A stretch of 64,000 nt of DNA from Thaumarchaeota archaeon SCGC AAA007-O23 (GTDB lineage: Archaea > Thermoproteota > Nitrososphaeria > Nitrososphaerales > Nitrosopumilaceae). Every line of letters starts with the position of its first letter. The stretch's first letter is position 1. Made by a program: the position numbers and the translations under genes. Below the pieces are notes generated by a model. The model saw nothing but the letters and a program-made list of their open reading frames with translations, was not told the DNA's origin and did not search any database. Of the stretch, positions 7,725 to 20,300 are shown piece after piece. The stretch spans positions 15,021-79,020 of the forward strand of contig ARWO01000004.1 of NCBI GenBank assembly GCA_000402075.1. Reading direction: 5' to 3'.

Positions 7725-8750
7725 ATGGGTGTAGATATCAAAGCGCTTCTGATACGAGAAAAAACTAATCTTGAATCATTTTCTTCAAAAATAATAGCTA
7801 TAGATGCATACAATGCAATTTACCAGTTTTTGGCTATCATTAGAGGGCCTGAAGGACTTCATCTTACGGATAACAGAGGAAGAGTGACGAGTCATTTAAC
7901 TGGACTATTGTATAGAAATGTCAATTTTTTATCTATTGGAATTAAACCTGTGTACGTATTTGATGGCAAACCACCGTCACTAAAGACGGCAGAAATTCAA
8001 CGGCGAAAATTAGGTAAGAAAGAAGCGACAATAAAATATGAGAAAGCCAAGGCAAGCGGCGACTTTGAGTCAGCAAGAAAGTATGCACAACAAACAACAT
8101 CCATGCAGGACACTATGGTTGAAGACTCCAAACATTTTCTTGATTTATTTGGAATACCTTACATACAGGCAACGGCAGATGGTGAAGCCACTGCCGCACA
8201 TATGAACAAAACTGGTAAAGCATATGCAGTTGCTAGCCAAGACTATGATTCAATATTATTTGGTGCAACAAAGCTTGTTCGTAATTTTACTAATTCCGGT
8301 AGGAGAAAGATCCCAAACCGTAATACGTACATTGACGTCGAACCTGAAATGATCAGTCATCAAAAAAGCTTGGATGCACTTGGTATTACTGGTGAACAAA
8401 TAATTGATATAGGCATACTCGTCGGAACTGACTTTAACCCTGATGGTTTTGAGAGAATAGGTCCAAAAACTGCCCTTAAAATGATTAAAGAGTATGGAAA
8501 GTTAGAAGATATACCAAAAATACAAGAAGAGCTTGAACAAATAGATTACAAGCAAATAAGAAAAATTTTTCTGCAACCAGATATGCCAGATATAGGCAAA
8601 ATTGAGTTTAAAGATACTGATTATTCAGGAATTGTAGATTATCTGGCAAATGAAAGAAGCTTCTCAGAAGAGAGAGTCAAAGCATCACTAAATCGATTAA
8701 AGAAGAGTATCGAGAAAAGAAGCCACACATTGGATCAATGGTTTAAATAA
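7725..8750 (+). CDS. fen: flap structure-specific endonuclease 1
   Basis: 341 residues, the normal archaeal FEN1 length. The N domain starts MGVDIKALL and carries metal ligands in [14 protein letters not shown] and VYVFDGKPP. The I domain follows with [19 protein letters not shown] and [19 protein letters not shown] (helix-hairpin-helix). The chain ends in a PCNA-binding box, SHTLDQWFK. The enzyme removes 5' flaps during Okazaki fragment maturation and repair, working with PCNA and DNA ligase (a ligase is at 26.7 kb). ATG start, monocistronic, divergent from tRNA-Ser. Confidence 0.97.
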   Translation: MGVDIKALLIREKTNLESFSSKIIAIDAYNAIYQFLAIIRGPEGLHLTDNRGRVTSHLTGLLYRNVNFLSIGIKPVYVFDGKPPSLKTAEIQRRKLGKKEATIKYEKAKASGDFESARKYAQQTTSMQDTMVEDSKHFLDLFGIPYIQATADGEATAAHMNKTGKAYAVASQDYDSILFGATKLVRNFTNSGRRKIPNRNTYIDVEPEMISHQKSLDALGITGEQIIDIGILVGTDFNPDGFERIGPKTALKMIKEYGKLEDIPKIQEELEQIDYKQIRKIFLQPDMPDIGKIEFKDTDYSGIVDYLANERSFSEERVKASLNRLKKSIEKRSHTLDQWFK

Positions 8751-8753
8751 TTT

Positions 8754-8936
8754 CTATCTCAAATCATTCTTTTTTTGTTCACACCTAGGACATTTCAAGC
8801 CGTTAATTTTATCTCCACAAATCTTGCATTGTGTAGAAAATCCTACCACATCATATTTAGAAGTCTTTGTGTATTTGTAAATTAAAACGATAATAACTAA
8901 AATTCCAATCGCTGCAGCTGCAATCCATAATAACAT
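8754..8936 (-). CDS. 60-residue membrane-anchored zinc-ribbon protein
   Basis: One N-terminal transmembrane helix (about residues 2-24) is followed by a short linker and a rubredoxin-like pair of knuckles, CKIC and CPRC, near the C-terminus. The zinc head therefore faces the cytoplasm if the positive-inside rule holds (YKYTKTSK follows the helix). It converges on FEN1, with a gap of 3 nt between the two stop codons. It is a shorter relative in design of the protein at 4522-4839. Confidence 0.65.
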   Translation of the reverse strand: MLLWIAAAAIGILVIIVLIYKYTKTSKYDVVGFSTQCKICGDKINGLKCPRCEQKKNDLR

Positions 8937-8970
8937 AGAATTATTATAACAATCTAATATTTATCTAAAA

Positions 8971-9942
8971 TTAATAATGGAAAACCTGACCGCCTATCTG
9001 CTTTTTCCAGTCAGCACGTACACCTGGTTTACCTTTTAGTTTTTCAAGATAATTAAATGCAGAGAGTCCAGCATTGGAACCATCTCCACACGCAACAATA
9101 ATCTGTTTGTATGGAATTGTGGTAGCATCACCAGCAGCAAATATTGCCGGATGACTTGTCATGCCACCAGATTCTATTTCAATTTCACCCTTTGTGTTTA
9201 TTTTTACCAGATGTTTAACATAATCAAGGTTAATTTTTGAACCCATTTCAATAAACAATGCATCAACATCCAACACTTTTTCAGCTCCAGACGAGTCAAC
9301 TATTGTAATCTGTTGTAGAACAGAATTTCCGGAAATTGCTTTCACTGATGATTGTGCAACAATCTCAATATTTTTGTTATTCTCAATTGCTGCAACTAGA
9401 TCCTTATCGCCTGCAAGCCTTGCACCCTTGAGGATTAGATACATCTTAGAAGCCATACGCGATAGTAGCAAGCCAGATTCTAGAAGGTAATTTCCCACGC
9501 CAACGGAAGCCGTAGTCCTCCCCTGGTAAAATGGTGCATCACATTTGGTACAGTAATGAATTCCTTTGTTAAAATACTCTGATTCATTTTCAAGACCTAA
9601 CATATTTGGCACCTTGCCTGGTGCCAGTACAACTGATTTTGCCGCATACTCAGAACGAGTTGTTTTTATTTTAAAACCACCTTCGAATTCATCAATTTTT
9701 TCAACAGTATCATAAACGATCTCACCCTTAAACGACAAGTATTGGGTTTCAAGTGTTTTAGCTAATATTTGCCCACTTGTCATAATAGCGCCAGGATAAT
9801 TTTCCAGCCTTGGGATTAGGTTCATCTGTCCGCCCAAATCCTTTGATATGATTAAGCATGATACATTTTGTCTTGCAACATATATTCCAGCTGAGAGACC
9901 TGCTGGTCCGGCTCCTACAATTACTATTTCAAATTCTTTCAA
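8971..9942 (-). CDS. trxB: thioredoxin reductase-like FAD-dependent oxidoreductase
   Basis: 323 residues. The FAD-binding VGAGPAGLSAG is near the N-terminus, the redox pair CTKC is near residue 133, and the second FAD motif is AAGDATTIPYKQ near residue 275, all as in low-molecular-weight TrxR. The nucleotide motif reads SVGVGNYLLESG, but the usual HRR...R that grips the NADPH phosphate is replaced by LILKGARLAG. NADH or another reductant may therefore be used (inference). Likely role: keeping thioredoxin-type proteins reduced. It is followed 3 nt after the end of the Lrp-domain gene on the same strand, so they probably share an mRNA. Confidence 0.88.
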   Translation of the reverse strand: MKEFEIVIVGAGPAGLSAGIYVARQNVSCLIISKDLGGQMNLIPRLENYPGAIMTSGQILAKTLETQYLSFKGEIVYDTVEKIDEFEGGFKIKTTRSEYAAKSVVLAPGKVPNMLGLENESEYFNKGIHYCTKCDAPFYQGRTTASVGVGNYLLESGLLLSRMASKMYLILKGARLAGDKDLVAAIENNKNIEIVAQSSVKAISGNSVLQQITIVDSSGAEKVLDVDALFIEMGSKINLDYVKHLVKINTKGEIEIESGGMTSHPAIFAAGDATTIPYKQIIVACGDGSNAGLSAFNYLEKLKGKPGVRADWKKQIGGQVFHY

Positions 9943-9945
9943 TTT

Positions 9946-10224
9946 TTATTCTAAAATTGACTGGACATCCTTGGTACCAACGGTAACTAATGATGTCATG
10001 TTTATTATTCCATCAAGTTCATGTATATCCACATCAATTGTTTTCTTAATAGCACCCATATCATCAGATTCTAAAATCATCATTAGATCATAAATTCCAT
10101 ACATTGTTTTTACATTTTGTACAGTTGGAAATGATTTAGCTTTACTGATAATATTCTTTTGATACTTATAATCGACGTTTAACAAAACGTAAGCCTGATT
10201 CTTAGATAATTCATCATCAACCAT
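9946..10224 (-). CDS. stand-alone Lrp/AsnC ligand-binding (RAM) domain protein
   Basis: 92 residues matching only the C-terminal effector domain of Lrp/AsnC regulators: an alpha-beta core with VQNVKTMYGIYDLMMILE, then a helix, then IDGIINMTSLVTV-type strands (here LDGIINMTSLVTV). There is no helix-turn-helix. Such single-domain proteins form ring oligomers that bind amino acids and may modulate full-length Lrp proteins. It precedes trxB by 3 nt in the same operon, and a coupling to redox or amino-acid state is inference. Confidence 0.85.
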   Translation of the reverse strand: MVDDELSKNQAYVLLNVDYKYQKNIISKAKSFPTVQNVKTMYGIYDLMMILESDDMGAIKKTIDVDIHELDGIINMTSLVTVGTKDVQSILE

Positions 10225-10282
10225 AAGAAATGTTAAGATTGTCTTGATAAAAGAGTTTTTGAAATTCTAAAAACTGAGATGC

Positions 10283-10380
10283 CATGAGGGTTGAATTTGT
10301 CTGCTGTTTGGTACTAGGATGGGAGTTTTATTTTACATCCACCCTCGTGCAGAGTCATTCTTTACGCACTCCCCCACAGC
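10283..10380 (+). ncRNA. unidentified structured element beside the 23S 3' end
   Basis: A GC-richer island in AT-rich spacer. Outer arms CATGAGGGT (10283-10291) and ACCCTCGTG (10341-10349) pair over 9 bp with one wobble that is allowed only if the plus strand is transcribed. Directly stacked inside is GGATG (10317-10321) with CATCC (10336-10340). Further complementary pairs are TCTGC/GCAGA and GCTGT/ACAGC, and GGGAG with CTCCC, implying a pseudoknot or alternative folds. It does not read as 5S rRNA, SRP RNA or RNase P RNA by their conserved motifs. It may be an independent ncRNA or part of the rRNA trailer; strand is uncertain. Confidence 0.4.
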
Positions 10381-10399
10381 TATTTAGAAAAATAAATTA

Positions 10400-10422
10400 C
10401 CACATATAATCTAAGTATGTGG
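10400..10422 (-). terminator. hairpin and T-rich tail after the rRNA operon
   Basis: CCACATA and TATGTGG form a perfect 7-bp stem with a 9-nt loop. On the minus strand it is followed by a T-rich run (TAATTTATTTTTC), as expected where transcription of the rRNA operon ends. Archaeal termination depends mostly on T-tracts, so the hairpin may instead protect the 3' end. Confidence 0.4.
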
Positions 10423-10450
10423 ATAATTTTCAGTTCAATTAAAAATATGA

Positions 10451-10466
10451 ATCGTCATGTATAGTC
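10451..10466 (-). other. 3' strand of the pre-23S processing stem
   Basis: These 16 bases are perfectly complementary to 13501-13516 on the other side of 23S. A second block, 10476-10481, pairs with 13486-13491. Together they bracket the mature 23S rRNA and leave an 11-by-11-nt irregular region between the two helices, where archaeal precursors carry the bulge-helix-bulge cut by EndA. Confidence 0.8.
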
Positions 10467-10482
10467 TCTATGTAAGTGGCCG

Positions 10483-13484
<3,002 letters not shown>

Positions 13485-13500
13485 CGGCCACATAATACAC

Positions 13501-13516
13501 GACTATACATGACGAT
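13501..13516 (-). other. 5' strand of the pre-23S processing stem
   Basis: Perfect 16-bp partner of 10451-10466. It lies in the short 16S-23S spacer, which contains no tRNA-Ala gene. Confidence 0.8.
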
Positions 13517-13593
13517 CATTGCAAGCCCCCGGTGGAGACCTGCTACATCCTTCATACAACATTTTCATGATGTATTGCATCGATGGTGATGCA

Positions 13594-13605
13594 AAGATTA
13601 TGTGC
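13594..13605 (-). other. 3' strand of the pre-16S processing stem
   Basis: AAGATTATGTGC here is the exact 12-bp complement of 15143-15154 upstream of 16S. Pairing resumes after a short mismatch with CCGTAATTC (13609-13617) against 15130-15139, one base bulged. The stem encloses the whole 16S gene. Confidence 0.75.
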
Positions 13606-13621
13606 TTTCCGTAATTCTTTC

Positions 13622-15094
<1,473 letters not shown>

Positions 15095-15142
15095 CTGAAC
15101 TTAGAAGTAAATAATTTGTACTATTATTGGAATTAACGGAAT

Positions 15143-15154
15143 GCACATAATCTT
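15143..15154 (-). other. 5' strand of the pre-16S processing stem
   Basis: Twelve bases exactly complementary to 13594-13605; see that entry for the extension of the helix. It sits about 50 nt upstream of the mature 16S 5' end. Confidence 0.75.
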
Positions 15155-15299
15155 CACATTTCAGATTTGATCATTTGGTCAAATCCACATTTTGTATGCG
15201 TAACTGGAGGCCTGTAAATCACAAACTGGCTCACTGCCATACTTCATTACAAGCGCCGCACTTGATGTTACGTATGCGAAAACTTTGGCATAAAATGTA

Positions 15300-15308
15300 C
15301 TTATAAAC
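15300..15308 (-). promoter_or_regulatory. probable rRNA operon TATA box
   Basis: GTTTATAAG on the minus strand is the best TATA-like match upstream of 16S. Initiation about 25 nt downstream would give a leader of roughly 180 nt that includes the 5' strand of the pre-16S stem, as required for processing. Confidence 0.45.
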
Positions 15309-15370
15309 TGTACAAAAACTAAACAGAAAATACATATCTTTTCGATCAATAATATATTCAATATAAAAGG

Positions 15371-16690
15371 ATGATTAGAATGGAAGATACAAAAACTTAC
15401 AGATTAAAAACTGGAAAATCAGCCAAACTTTTTGAAAAATCTAAAAAATATCATGTAGATGGTGTACACCATAATATTAGATTCTTTGAACCATATCCAT
15501 TTGTGACTAAATCAGCAAATCGTAAATTCCTGATTGATGTGGATTCAAACAAATATGTTGATTATTGGATGGGTCATTGGAGTTTAATTTTAGGACATAC
15601 ACAGAAAAAAATAGCCAGTCAAATAAAAAAACAGTTGAGTTATGATTGGATGCATGGAACATTAAATAAAAATTCGATCGAACTGTCGGAAAAAATTTCA
15701 AAGGCTGTACCTGTTGCGGAAAAAATTAGATACGCATCAACTGGAACAGAGGCTACTATGTATGCTGTCAGGCTTGCTAGAACAATAACAAAAAGAAAAA
15801 CAATTGCCAAAATTGATGGTGGATGGCATGGTTATACTACTGATTTACTTAAAACAGTCAATTGGCCATTCCATAAGTCTGAGAGTAGTGGTCTAACTGA
15901 TGAAAAGCACATAATATCATTACCTTACAATAATTTAGAAAAATCAGTTAAGATTTTGAAAATGAAAAAAAATGATTTGGCTGCTGTTATTATTGAACCA
16001 GTTCTAGGTGGTGGTGGATGCATTCCTGCTACAAAGGAATACTTGTTATGTATACAAGAATTTTGTCATAAAAATAATATATTATTCATTCTGGATGAAA
16101 TTGTTACTGGTTTTAGATTTAGATTTGGCTGTCTTTACAATACAATGAAACTTGACCCTGATTTGGTAACTCTTGGAAAAATAGTTGGTGGTGGGTTTCC
16201 AATTGGTGTTATTTGTGGTAAAAATGAACTAATGAAATATGCAAGTACATCAATATTCTCAAAAACAGAGCGTGCGTATATTGGCGGTGGAACATTTTCT
16301 GCAAATCCTTTGACTATGATGGCAGGTAGTACAATGCTTACCATAATCAAAAATAAAGGTGATTTACTTTATAATAAATTAAACAGTTTTGGAATTGAAA
16401 CTAGAAAAATGCTCGATAAAAAATTTGGTGGAAGTGTAATCACAACTGGAATTGGTTCATTATTTTTAACACACTTTTTGAACGATTCAATATATAAAAT
16501 TAATAATGCAACTGACGCAGCAAAATGTAATACAAAAAAATTACATGATTATCATTTTCATATGATTGCAAATGACGGAATATTCTTTTTGCCAGGAAAA
16601 TTAGGTGCATATTCAGATGCTCATACAAAATCTGATATTAATGCTATAGCAAAATCTACTGATAAATTTCTTACAAAGTTTAAAAAATAA
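15371..16690 (+). CDS. hemL: glutamate-1-semialdehyde 2,1-aminomutase family (class III aminotransferase)
   Basis: 439 residues. PLP-enzyme landmarks are visible: STGTEATMYAVRLAR (phosphate cup), IIEPVLGGGG, LDEIVTGFR (Asp for the pyridine nitrogen), and the Schiff-base lysine in LGKIVGGGFPIGV near residue 270. The last motif and overall length fit HemL, which converts glutamate-1-semialdehyde to 5-aminolevulinate for haem and cobamide synthesis. No other tetrapyrrole gene is adjacent, so this could be a paralogue acting on another amine. Two ATGs (15371, 15380) are possible starts. Codon use is more AT-rich than in the flanking housekeeping genes. Confidence 0.78.
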   Translation: MIRMEDTKTYRLKTGKSAKLFEKSKKYHVDGVHHNIRFFEPYPFVTKSANRKFLIDVDSNKYVDYWMGHWSLILGHTQKKIASQIKKQLSYDWMHGTLNKNSIELSEKISKAVPVAEKIRYASTGTEATMYAVRLARTITKRKTIAKIDGGWHGYTTDLLKTVNWPFHKSESSGLTDEKHIISLPYNNLEKSVKILKMKKNDLAAVIIEPVLGGGGCIPATKEYLLCIQEFCHKNNILFILDEIVTGFRFRFGCLYNTMKLDPDLVTLGKIVGGGFPIGVICGKNELMKYASTSIFSKTERAYIGGGTFSANPLTMMAGSTMLTIIKNKGDLLYNKLNSFGIETRKMLDKKFGGSVITTGIGSLFLTHFLNDSIYKINNATDAAKCNTKKLHDYHFHMIANDGIFFLPGKLGAYSDAHTKSDINAIAKSTDKFLTKFKK

Positions 16691-16714
16691 ATTACCGTAA
16701 CAAAACTGATCATC

Positions 16715-17533
16715 ATGATATTTTTTTCCAGTAAAGAAAAAACCGAGGATTTATTATATCAAGCAATGTCATTTATGGAAAAACGAGAACCAAAGTCTGC
16801 AATATCATTTTTCAAAAAAATCATAAAACAGGATCCAAAAAATATTGATGCGTTGTATAATCAAGGTATTGCATTAAATCAATTAAGAAAATATCAAGAT
16901 GCGATTACGTGTTTTGACAAAGTACTTGAGATTAATCCAAAGCACATTGCTGCAATTAACAACAGAGGTATCGCACTAGCAGAACTTGGTAATACAGATG
17001 ATGCGTTAGAATATTACAATAAAGCTATAGAAATAGACCCAAAATATTCGGCTGCACATTACAATAAGGGTGTACTCTATGACAAGTTATTACAACATGA
17101 AGAAGCAATACAAAGTTTAGATGAAGCAATAAAATGTGATTCAGGGAATGTGAATACAGCGTTTTACAGAGGCGTGGTATTAGGAAAGATGAAAAAGCAT
17201 GAGGAAGCCTTAAACTGTTTTGAAAACATATATCGTAAACACCCAAAACATATGGATGCATTTTTTCATAAGGGAATGGAATTAGCAGAATTAGGAAAAC
17301 ATGAAAGGGCGTTAGAAATTTTTGATAAATTATTCCAGATGCACGAAGGTAACGTTAACGTAATCTATGCAATGGCACGAAGTAATGCCGCGATAAATAA
17401 TGTGGGTAGAGCAATATATCTATTAGAGCAGGCGGTAAAAAAAGATCGAAAAACAATCAAAAAGTGGGCTCTCGAAGACGAATTTTTTGATTCATTGCAG
17501 GATGAGCCAAAATTTATAAGGCTTATCAGGTGA
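16715..17533 (+). CDS. tetratricopeptide repeat protein
   Basis: 272 residues. After a short helical start at least six 34-residue TPR units run from about residue 15 to 235, with typical spacing of A/G at position 8 and P at position 32 (for example ALYNQGIALNQLRKYQDAI followed by INPK). There is no signal peptide or enzymatic domain. The repeats form a protein-binding superhelix; partners are unknown. It starts 25 nt after the aminomutase stop on the same strand, so the two may be co-transcribed. Confidence 0.85.
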   Translation: MIFFSSKEKTEDLLYQAMSFMEKREPKSAISFFKKIIKQDPKNIDALYNQGIALNQLRKYQDAITCFDKVLEINPKHIAAINNRGIALAELGNTDDALEYYNKAIEIDPKYSAAHYNKGVLYDKLLQHEEAIQSLDEAIKCDSGNVNTAFYRGVVLGKMKKHEEALNCFENIYRKHPKHMDAFFHKGMELAELGKHERALEIFDKLFQMHEGNVNVIYAMARSNAAINNVGRAIYLLEQAVKKDRKTIKKWALEDEFFDSLQDEPKFIRLIR

Positions 17534-17535
17534 TA

Positions 17536-18258
17536 TTACAAAACTTTTTTTCTGATACTGTCTATTCGCATTAGACGCACATTTTTTTTAGGCCCAATCA
17601 GCCTTGCTTCATAAATTGGTACATACAATTCAATTATTTCATTTATAGTAATTTTCTCCTCAAGATTACGTCTTCCAATTGAAACAGATTTCTTTAATTT
17701 TGATGTTAACCTTGACACTGCAGCATCATATGTAATTTCGGGTTTTTTTACATTGTTTTTTGTTTTTTCTAACGTACGTCTTGGATAACTTTCAATCAGT
17801 CTTGAACTCATTTTGTATGGCATTTTGATTTCCTTGCCATGATGATCAAACGCAACATCTTGTTCGTCATCAAGATATACATGTTCTTCTAACTCCAAAT
17901 CAATCTGGTTTTTTCTTTTAGTGCTTGATTTTATTTTATAGTTAAGTTTTCCTAATACACCTCTTCCTTGTTTAATTGGAAACACACCATCACCAACAAT
18001 TATTTCTCTGACAGTAGGCTCGACATTAATTGTATGAACAGCTTTACGATAAAAATCTGCATTATACTTTCCCGACAAAATTAAAAATGCCTCATAAGAG
18101 AGTTTTATTGAATGTACATGCACTTCCATTTTTTTAGGTTTTTGCAACATACTTCTAAATAATGATGTTTTTCCATTTTCAACAATTTGTTCAGCTTCAC
18201 TAAGATCTAAAATTGGACGTAAAACTACTGTCTTAATTTTGTATTTTGATTTAGCCAA
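17536..18258 (-). CDS. hypothetical basic protein, 240 residues
   Basis: A lysine-rich soluble protein with beta-prone segments (KTVVLRPILDL, KKMEVHVHSIKLSYEAF, TVREIIVGDGVFPI) and a C-terminal region KITINEIIELYVPIYEARLIGP followed by a basic end. It ends 2 nt beyond the convergent TPR gene. No known domain is recognised. Its size, clean start and position between real genes support it as genuine. Confidence 0.7.
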   Translation of the reverse strand: MAKSKYKIKTVVLRPILDLSEAEQIVENGKTSLFRSMLQKPKKMEVHVHSIKLSYEAFLILSGKYNADFYRKAVHTINVEPTVREIIVGDGVFPIKQGRGVLGKLNYKIKSSTKRKNQIDLELEEHVYLDDEQDVAFDHHGKEIKMPYKMSSRLIESYPRRTLEKTKNNVKKPEITYDAAVSRLTSKLKKSVSIGRRNLEEKITINEIIELYVPIYEARLIGPKKNVRLMRIDSIRKKVL

Positions 18259-18319
18259 CTATTACCACATAACCATATGTCTATAGTTTTTTATGGCTAT
18301 TACCTTTTATCCTAAGTAA

Positions 18320-18772
18320 TTGAAAAAAGGTAATATTTCCTCTGCACCAGTTAAAAAAGTAAAAAAAGACTACTTTACTGGTCCAGTAACACTTCGTGAA
18401 ATTTCTGGTATTACGAAACCAAATGAGCATGATATGTATCACGTGATATTCAAAAAATCAGCTAGAACCAAGATTCATTTCCATACTGGTGCTCAAATGC
18501 TTATCGTGACTAAAGGTAACGGCAGTTTAGTTTATTATAAAAAAACCAGTGGCGGGATTTCAAAATTTAAGATATCGAAAACTAAAACAGTTAATTTGAC
18601 TTCTGGTGATGTGGTTTACATCCCGGCTAAAATACTGCATACACATGGGTCTGTCAGAAAAAATTCAGTTTTTTCACATTTAGCTGTGAATTTTTACTCA
18701 AAGAATCGAAAGCCTATCACAGCGTGGTATGAATCAGATCTCAGATCAAATGTTACATCTAAAATACCTTGA
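18320..18772 (+). CDS. cupin-domain protein
   Basis: 150 residues from a TTG at 18320. The cupin barrel shows motif 1 near residues 52-70 (KIHFHTGAQMLIVTKGNG) and motif 2 near residues 95-115 (GDVVYIPAKILHTHGS), providing the metal-binding histidines. Cupins of this size are often metal-dependent dioxygenases, isomerases or simple small-molecule binders. The substrate cannot be told. The N-terminal 20 residues are basic and probably flexible. Confidence 0.8.
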   Translation: MKKGNISSAPVKKVKKDYFTGPVTLREISGITKPNEHDMYHVIFKKSARTKIHFHTGAQMLIVTKGNGSLVYYKKTSGGISKFKISKTKTVNLTSGDVVYIPAKILHTHGSVRKNSVFSHLAVNFYSKNRKPITAWYESDLRSNVTSKIP

Positions 18773-18818
18773 AATGTTCATGAAATTCTTTTTAAGAATG
18801 TTAACTAGGTAAAAATGC

Positions 18819-19526
18819 ATGAACAGAACACACGCTATGCAAATTTTAATGCTAAATTCAGATGCTAGCTTTGACGATGTTAAATATGCATATAGAAAAT
18901 TATCATTAGAACTACACCCAGATAGAAATAAGAATGAAAGTGATGGGCGACGATTCAAAAATGTGTTAGATGCATATCATTTCTTAAAGAGTCAATCTAG
19001 ACTGAAAAACTCTCATTATGATGATGAAACCACAAAGAAAAAATCTCGTACGTATCAAAATACAGCCAGACAAAACCCCCCAGAAGAAGATTGGGGTAAA
19101 TTCACAAAAGATTTTGAAATGGATGAAAACTTTTGGAGACAATATGAAAAATCATTTTGGAATGATTATGAACTTAGAAAGAATGAATCTAAAAAGAATG
19201 ATTATGAAAGGGCGTTTTGGAATGAAAATGAAGAGAGAGCTAGTCCAAAACCTAAGACAAAAAATCGAAACAGTGAGACAAAGATCTATAAGCACGATTT
19301 ATCTGTCCGTGTAGAAAAAAGTCAATGTATCGCCTGTTTGAGCTGCGAAACTATTGCTCCAAATGTTTTTGTTATTGACAAACTTACTATGATTAACCCA
19401 AAATCACAAGTTCATAATCAGTATGGTGCATCTGAAGAAAAAATAATGGATGCCGCTGAAACATGCCCAACAAAGGCAATTAAAGTTAATGAAAGAAAAT
19501 CTGGACGAAGAATCTTTCCGTTATAA
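18819..19526 (+). CDS. DnaJ-ferredoxin fusion protein
   Basis: 235 residues. An N-terminal J-domain (about residues 1-65) has the diagnostic HPD in LELHPDRNK. A charged linker rich in Asn, Glu and Trp (about 66-155) carries a repeated ENFWRQYEKSFW-like pattern. The C-terminal ferredoxin domain has one [4Fe-4S] site: CIACLSC and a distal CPTKAIKV. J-domains stimulate Hsp70 (DnaK) ATPase, while the cluster could sense redox state or carry electrons. This fusion is known from Thaumarchaeota and from chloroplast-type proteins, and transfer between these lineages has been proposed. No dnaK is in the window. Confidence 0.92.
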   Translation: MNRTHAMQILMLNSDASFDDVKYAYRKLSLELHPDRNKNESDGRRFKNVLDAYHFLKSQSRLKNSHYDDETTKKKSRTYQNTARQNPPEEDWGKFTKDFEMDENFWRQYEKSFWNDYELRKNESKKNDYERAFWNENEERASPKPKTKNRNSETKIYKHDLSVRVEKSQCIACLSCETIAPNVFVIDKLTMINPKSQVHNQYGASEEKIMDAAETCPTKAIKVNERKSGRRIFPL

Positions 19527-19937
19527 TCACATATTTTTTATTTTAGTACATAACTCATCTAGTTCTTTATCAGAAAGTTTTGGTCTATCTTTAAACATAC
19601 TATGTACAGGACCAGCTTGATCATGTGACTCTCGTGGTATTAAATGAACATGAACATGCGGAATTTCTTGACCACTATCCTTTCCGTTATGTATTGCTAA
19701 TAATGTAGAACCTGTAAGTTTATCCACTTTAGAAATCACTTTGTGCACAACATCAAAAAGATCATTGCTATCAATATCTGTCATATCTTGAACTTTTTCG
19801 TAATGACATTTTGGAATTACCAACGTATGTCCTCGTGATAATGGAAATGCGTCTAAAAATGCAATAGACTTATTGGTTTCTGTGATTAATTTAGATGGAA
19901 TTTCCTTTTTAGCGATTTTGCAAAAAATACAATCCAT
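19527..19937 (-). CDS. HIT family nucleotide hydrolase/transferase
   Basis: 136 residues. It starts MDCIFCKIAKKEIPSK, with two of the zinc ligands found in HINT-type proteins, and carries the catalytic triad HVHVHLIPR near residue 100. HINT proteins hydrolyse purine nucleoside phosphoramidates or adenylylated amines. The single compact domain argues against a GalT-type transferase. It converges on the DnaJ-ferredoxin gene with adjacent stop codons. Confidence 0.92.
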   Translation of the reverse strand: MDCIFCKIAKKEIPSKLITETNKSIAFLDAFPLSRGHTLVIPKCHYEKVQDMTDIDSNDLFDVVHKVISKVDKLTGSTLLAIHNGKDSGQEIPHVHVHLIPRESHDQAGPVHSMFKDRPKLSDKELDELCTKIKNM

Positions 19938-19974
19938 ATTCTAATTAATTAGGAATAAAGTATAAACTAAATCA

Positions 19975-20274
19975 TTAAGGGTTAACAATTTCTGCATATG
20001 CAAGGTCTTTGCCATATTTTACAGTAACAACATCACCTACTTCCTTATCACAGTTATCAATTGTTTTAGGAATATTATCTGAAGTGTCCACAGTACACAT
20101 AGTGCCATACCATGTAGTCCATTTTCCCATGATTTCAGCTTCTTCATAAATATCTTCTCGAATTAAATTCCAAAATGGGAATATCAGAGTAGCTATGATT
20201 ATGAAAGCTGCGATAAATATGAAGAGAAACATCAATCCATATTTTTTTCCATCACTCATTTCATCCATAATCAT
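19975..20274 (-). CDS. single-pass membrane protein with small external domain
   Basis: 99 residues: a short cytoplasmic head, one long hydrophobic helix (about 13-36), then a domain with two cysteines (TMCTVDTSDN and DNCDKEVG) that could form a disulfide outside the cell, ending in a beta-rich tail. Alternative starts at codons 3 and 6 are possible. No family recognised. Confidence 0.6.
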   Translation of the reverse strand: MIMDEMSDGKKYGLMFLFIFIAAFIIIATLIFPFWNLIREDIYEEAEIMGKWTTWYGTMCTVDTSDNIPKTIDNCDKEVGDVVTVKYGKDLAYAEIVNP

Positions 20275-20300
20275 CTACCAATTTTTTTACAGTAAATAAA

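Larger units (their letters stand above)
10225..10482. other. non-coding gap between Lrp-domain gene and 23S rRNA
   Basis: 258 nt without a credible reading frame. It holds, from left to right, the minus-strand promoter area of the Lrp-domain gene, a GC-richer structured element (10283-10380), a hairpin with a T-rich tail (10400-10422) and the 3' half of the pre-23S processing stem (10451-10466). Confidence 0.7.
15095..15370. other. rRNA leader and divergent promoter region
   Basis: 276 nt between 16S and the aminomutase gene. It contains the 5' half of the pre-16S stem (15143-15154), the leader and rRNA promoter on the minus strand, and the plus-strand promoter of the aminomutase. The 60-codon minus frame here is not convincing: it has a hydrophobic start but no conserved feature, and it overlaps the leader. 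Confidence 0.6.

Noticed and set aside
10283..10380. 5S rRNA
   Set aside because: The TACTAGGATGGGAG stretch is superficially like 5S, but helix I, the loop motifs and the length do not fit.
15179..15361. 60-codon hydrophobic minus frame in the rRNA leader
   Set aside because: It overlaps the promoter and leader, with no conserved feature.
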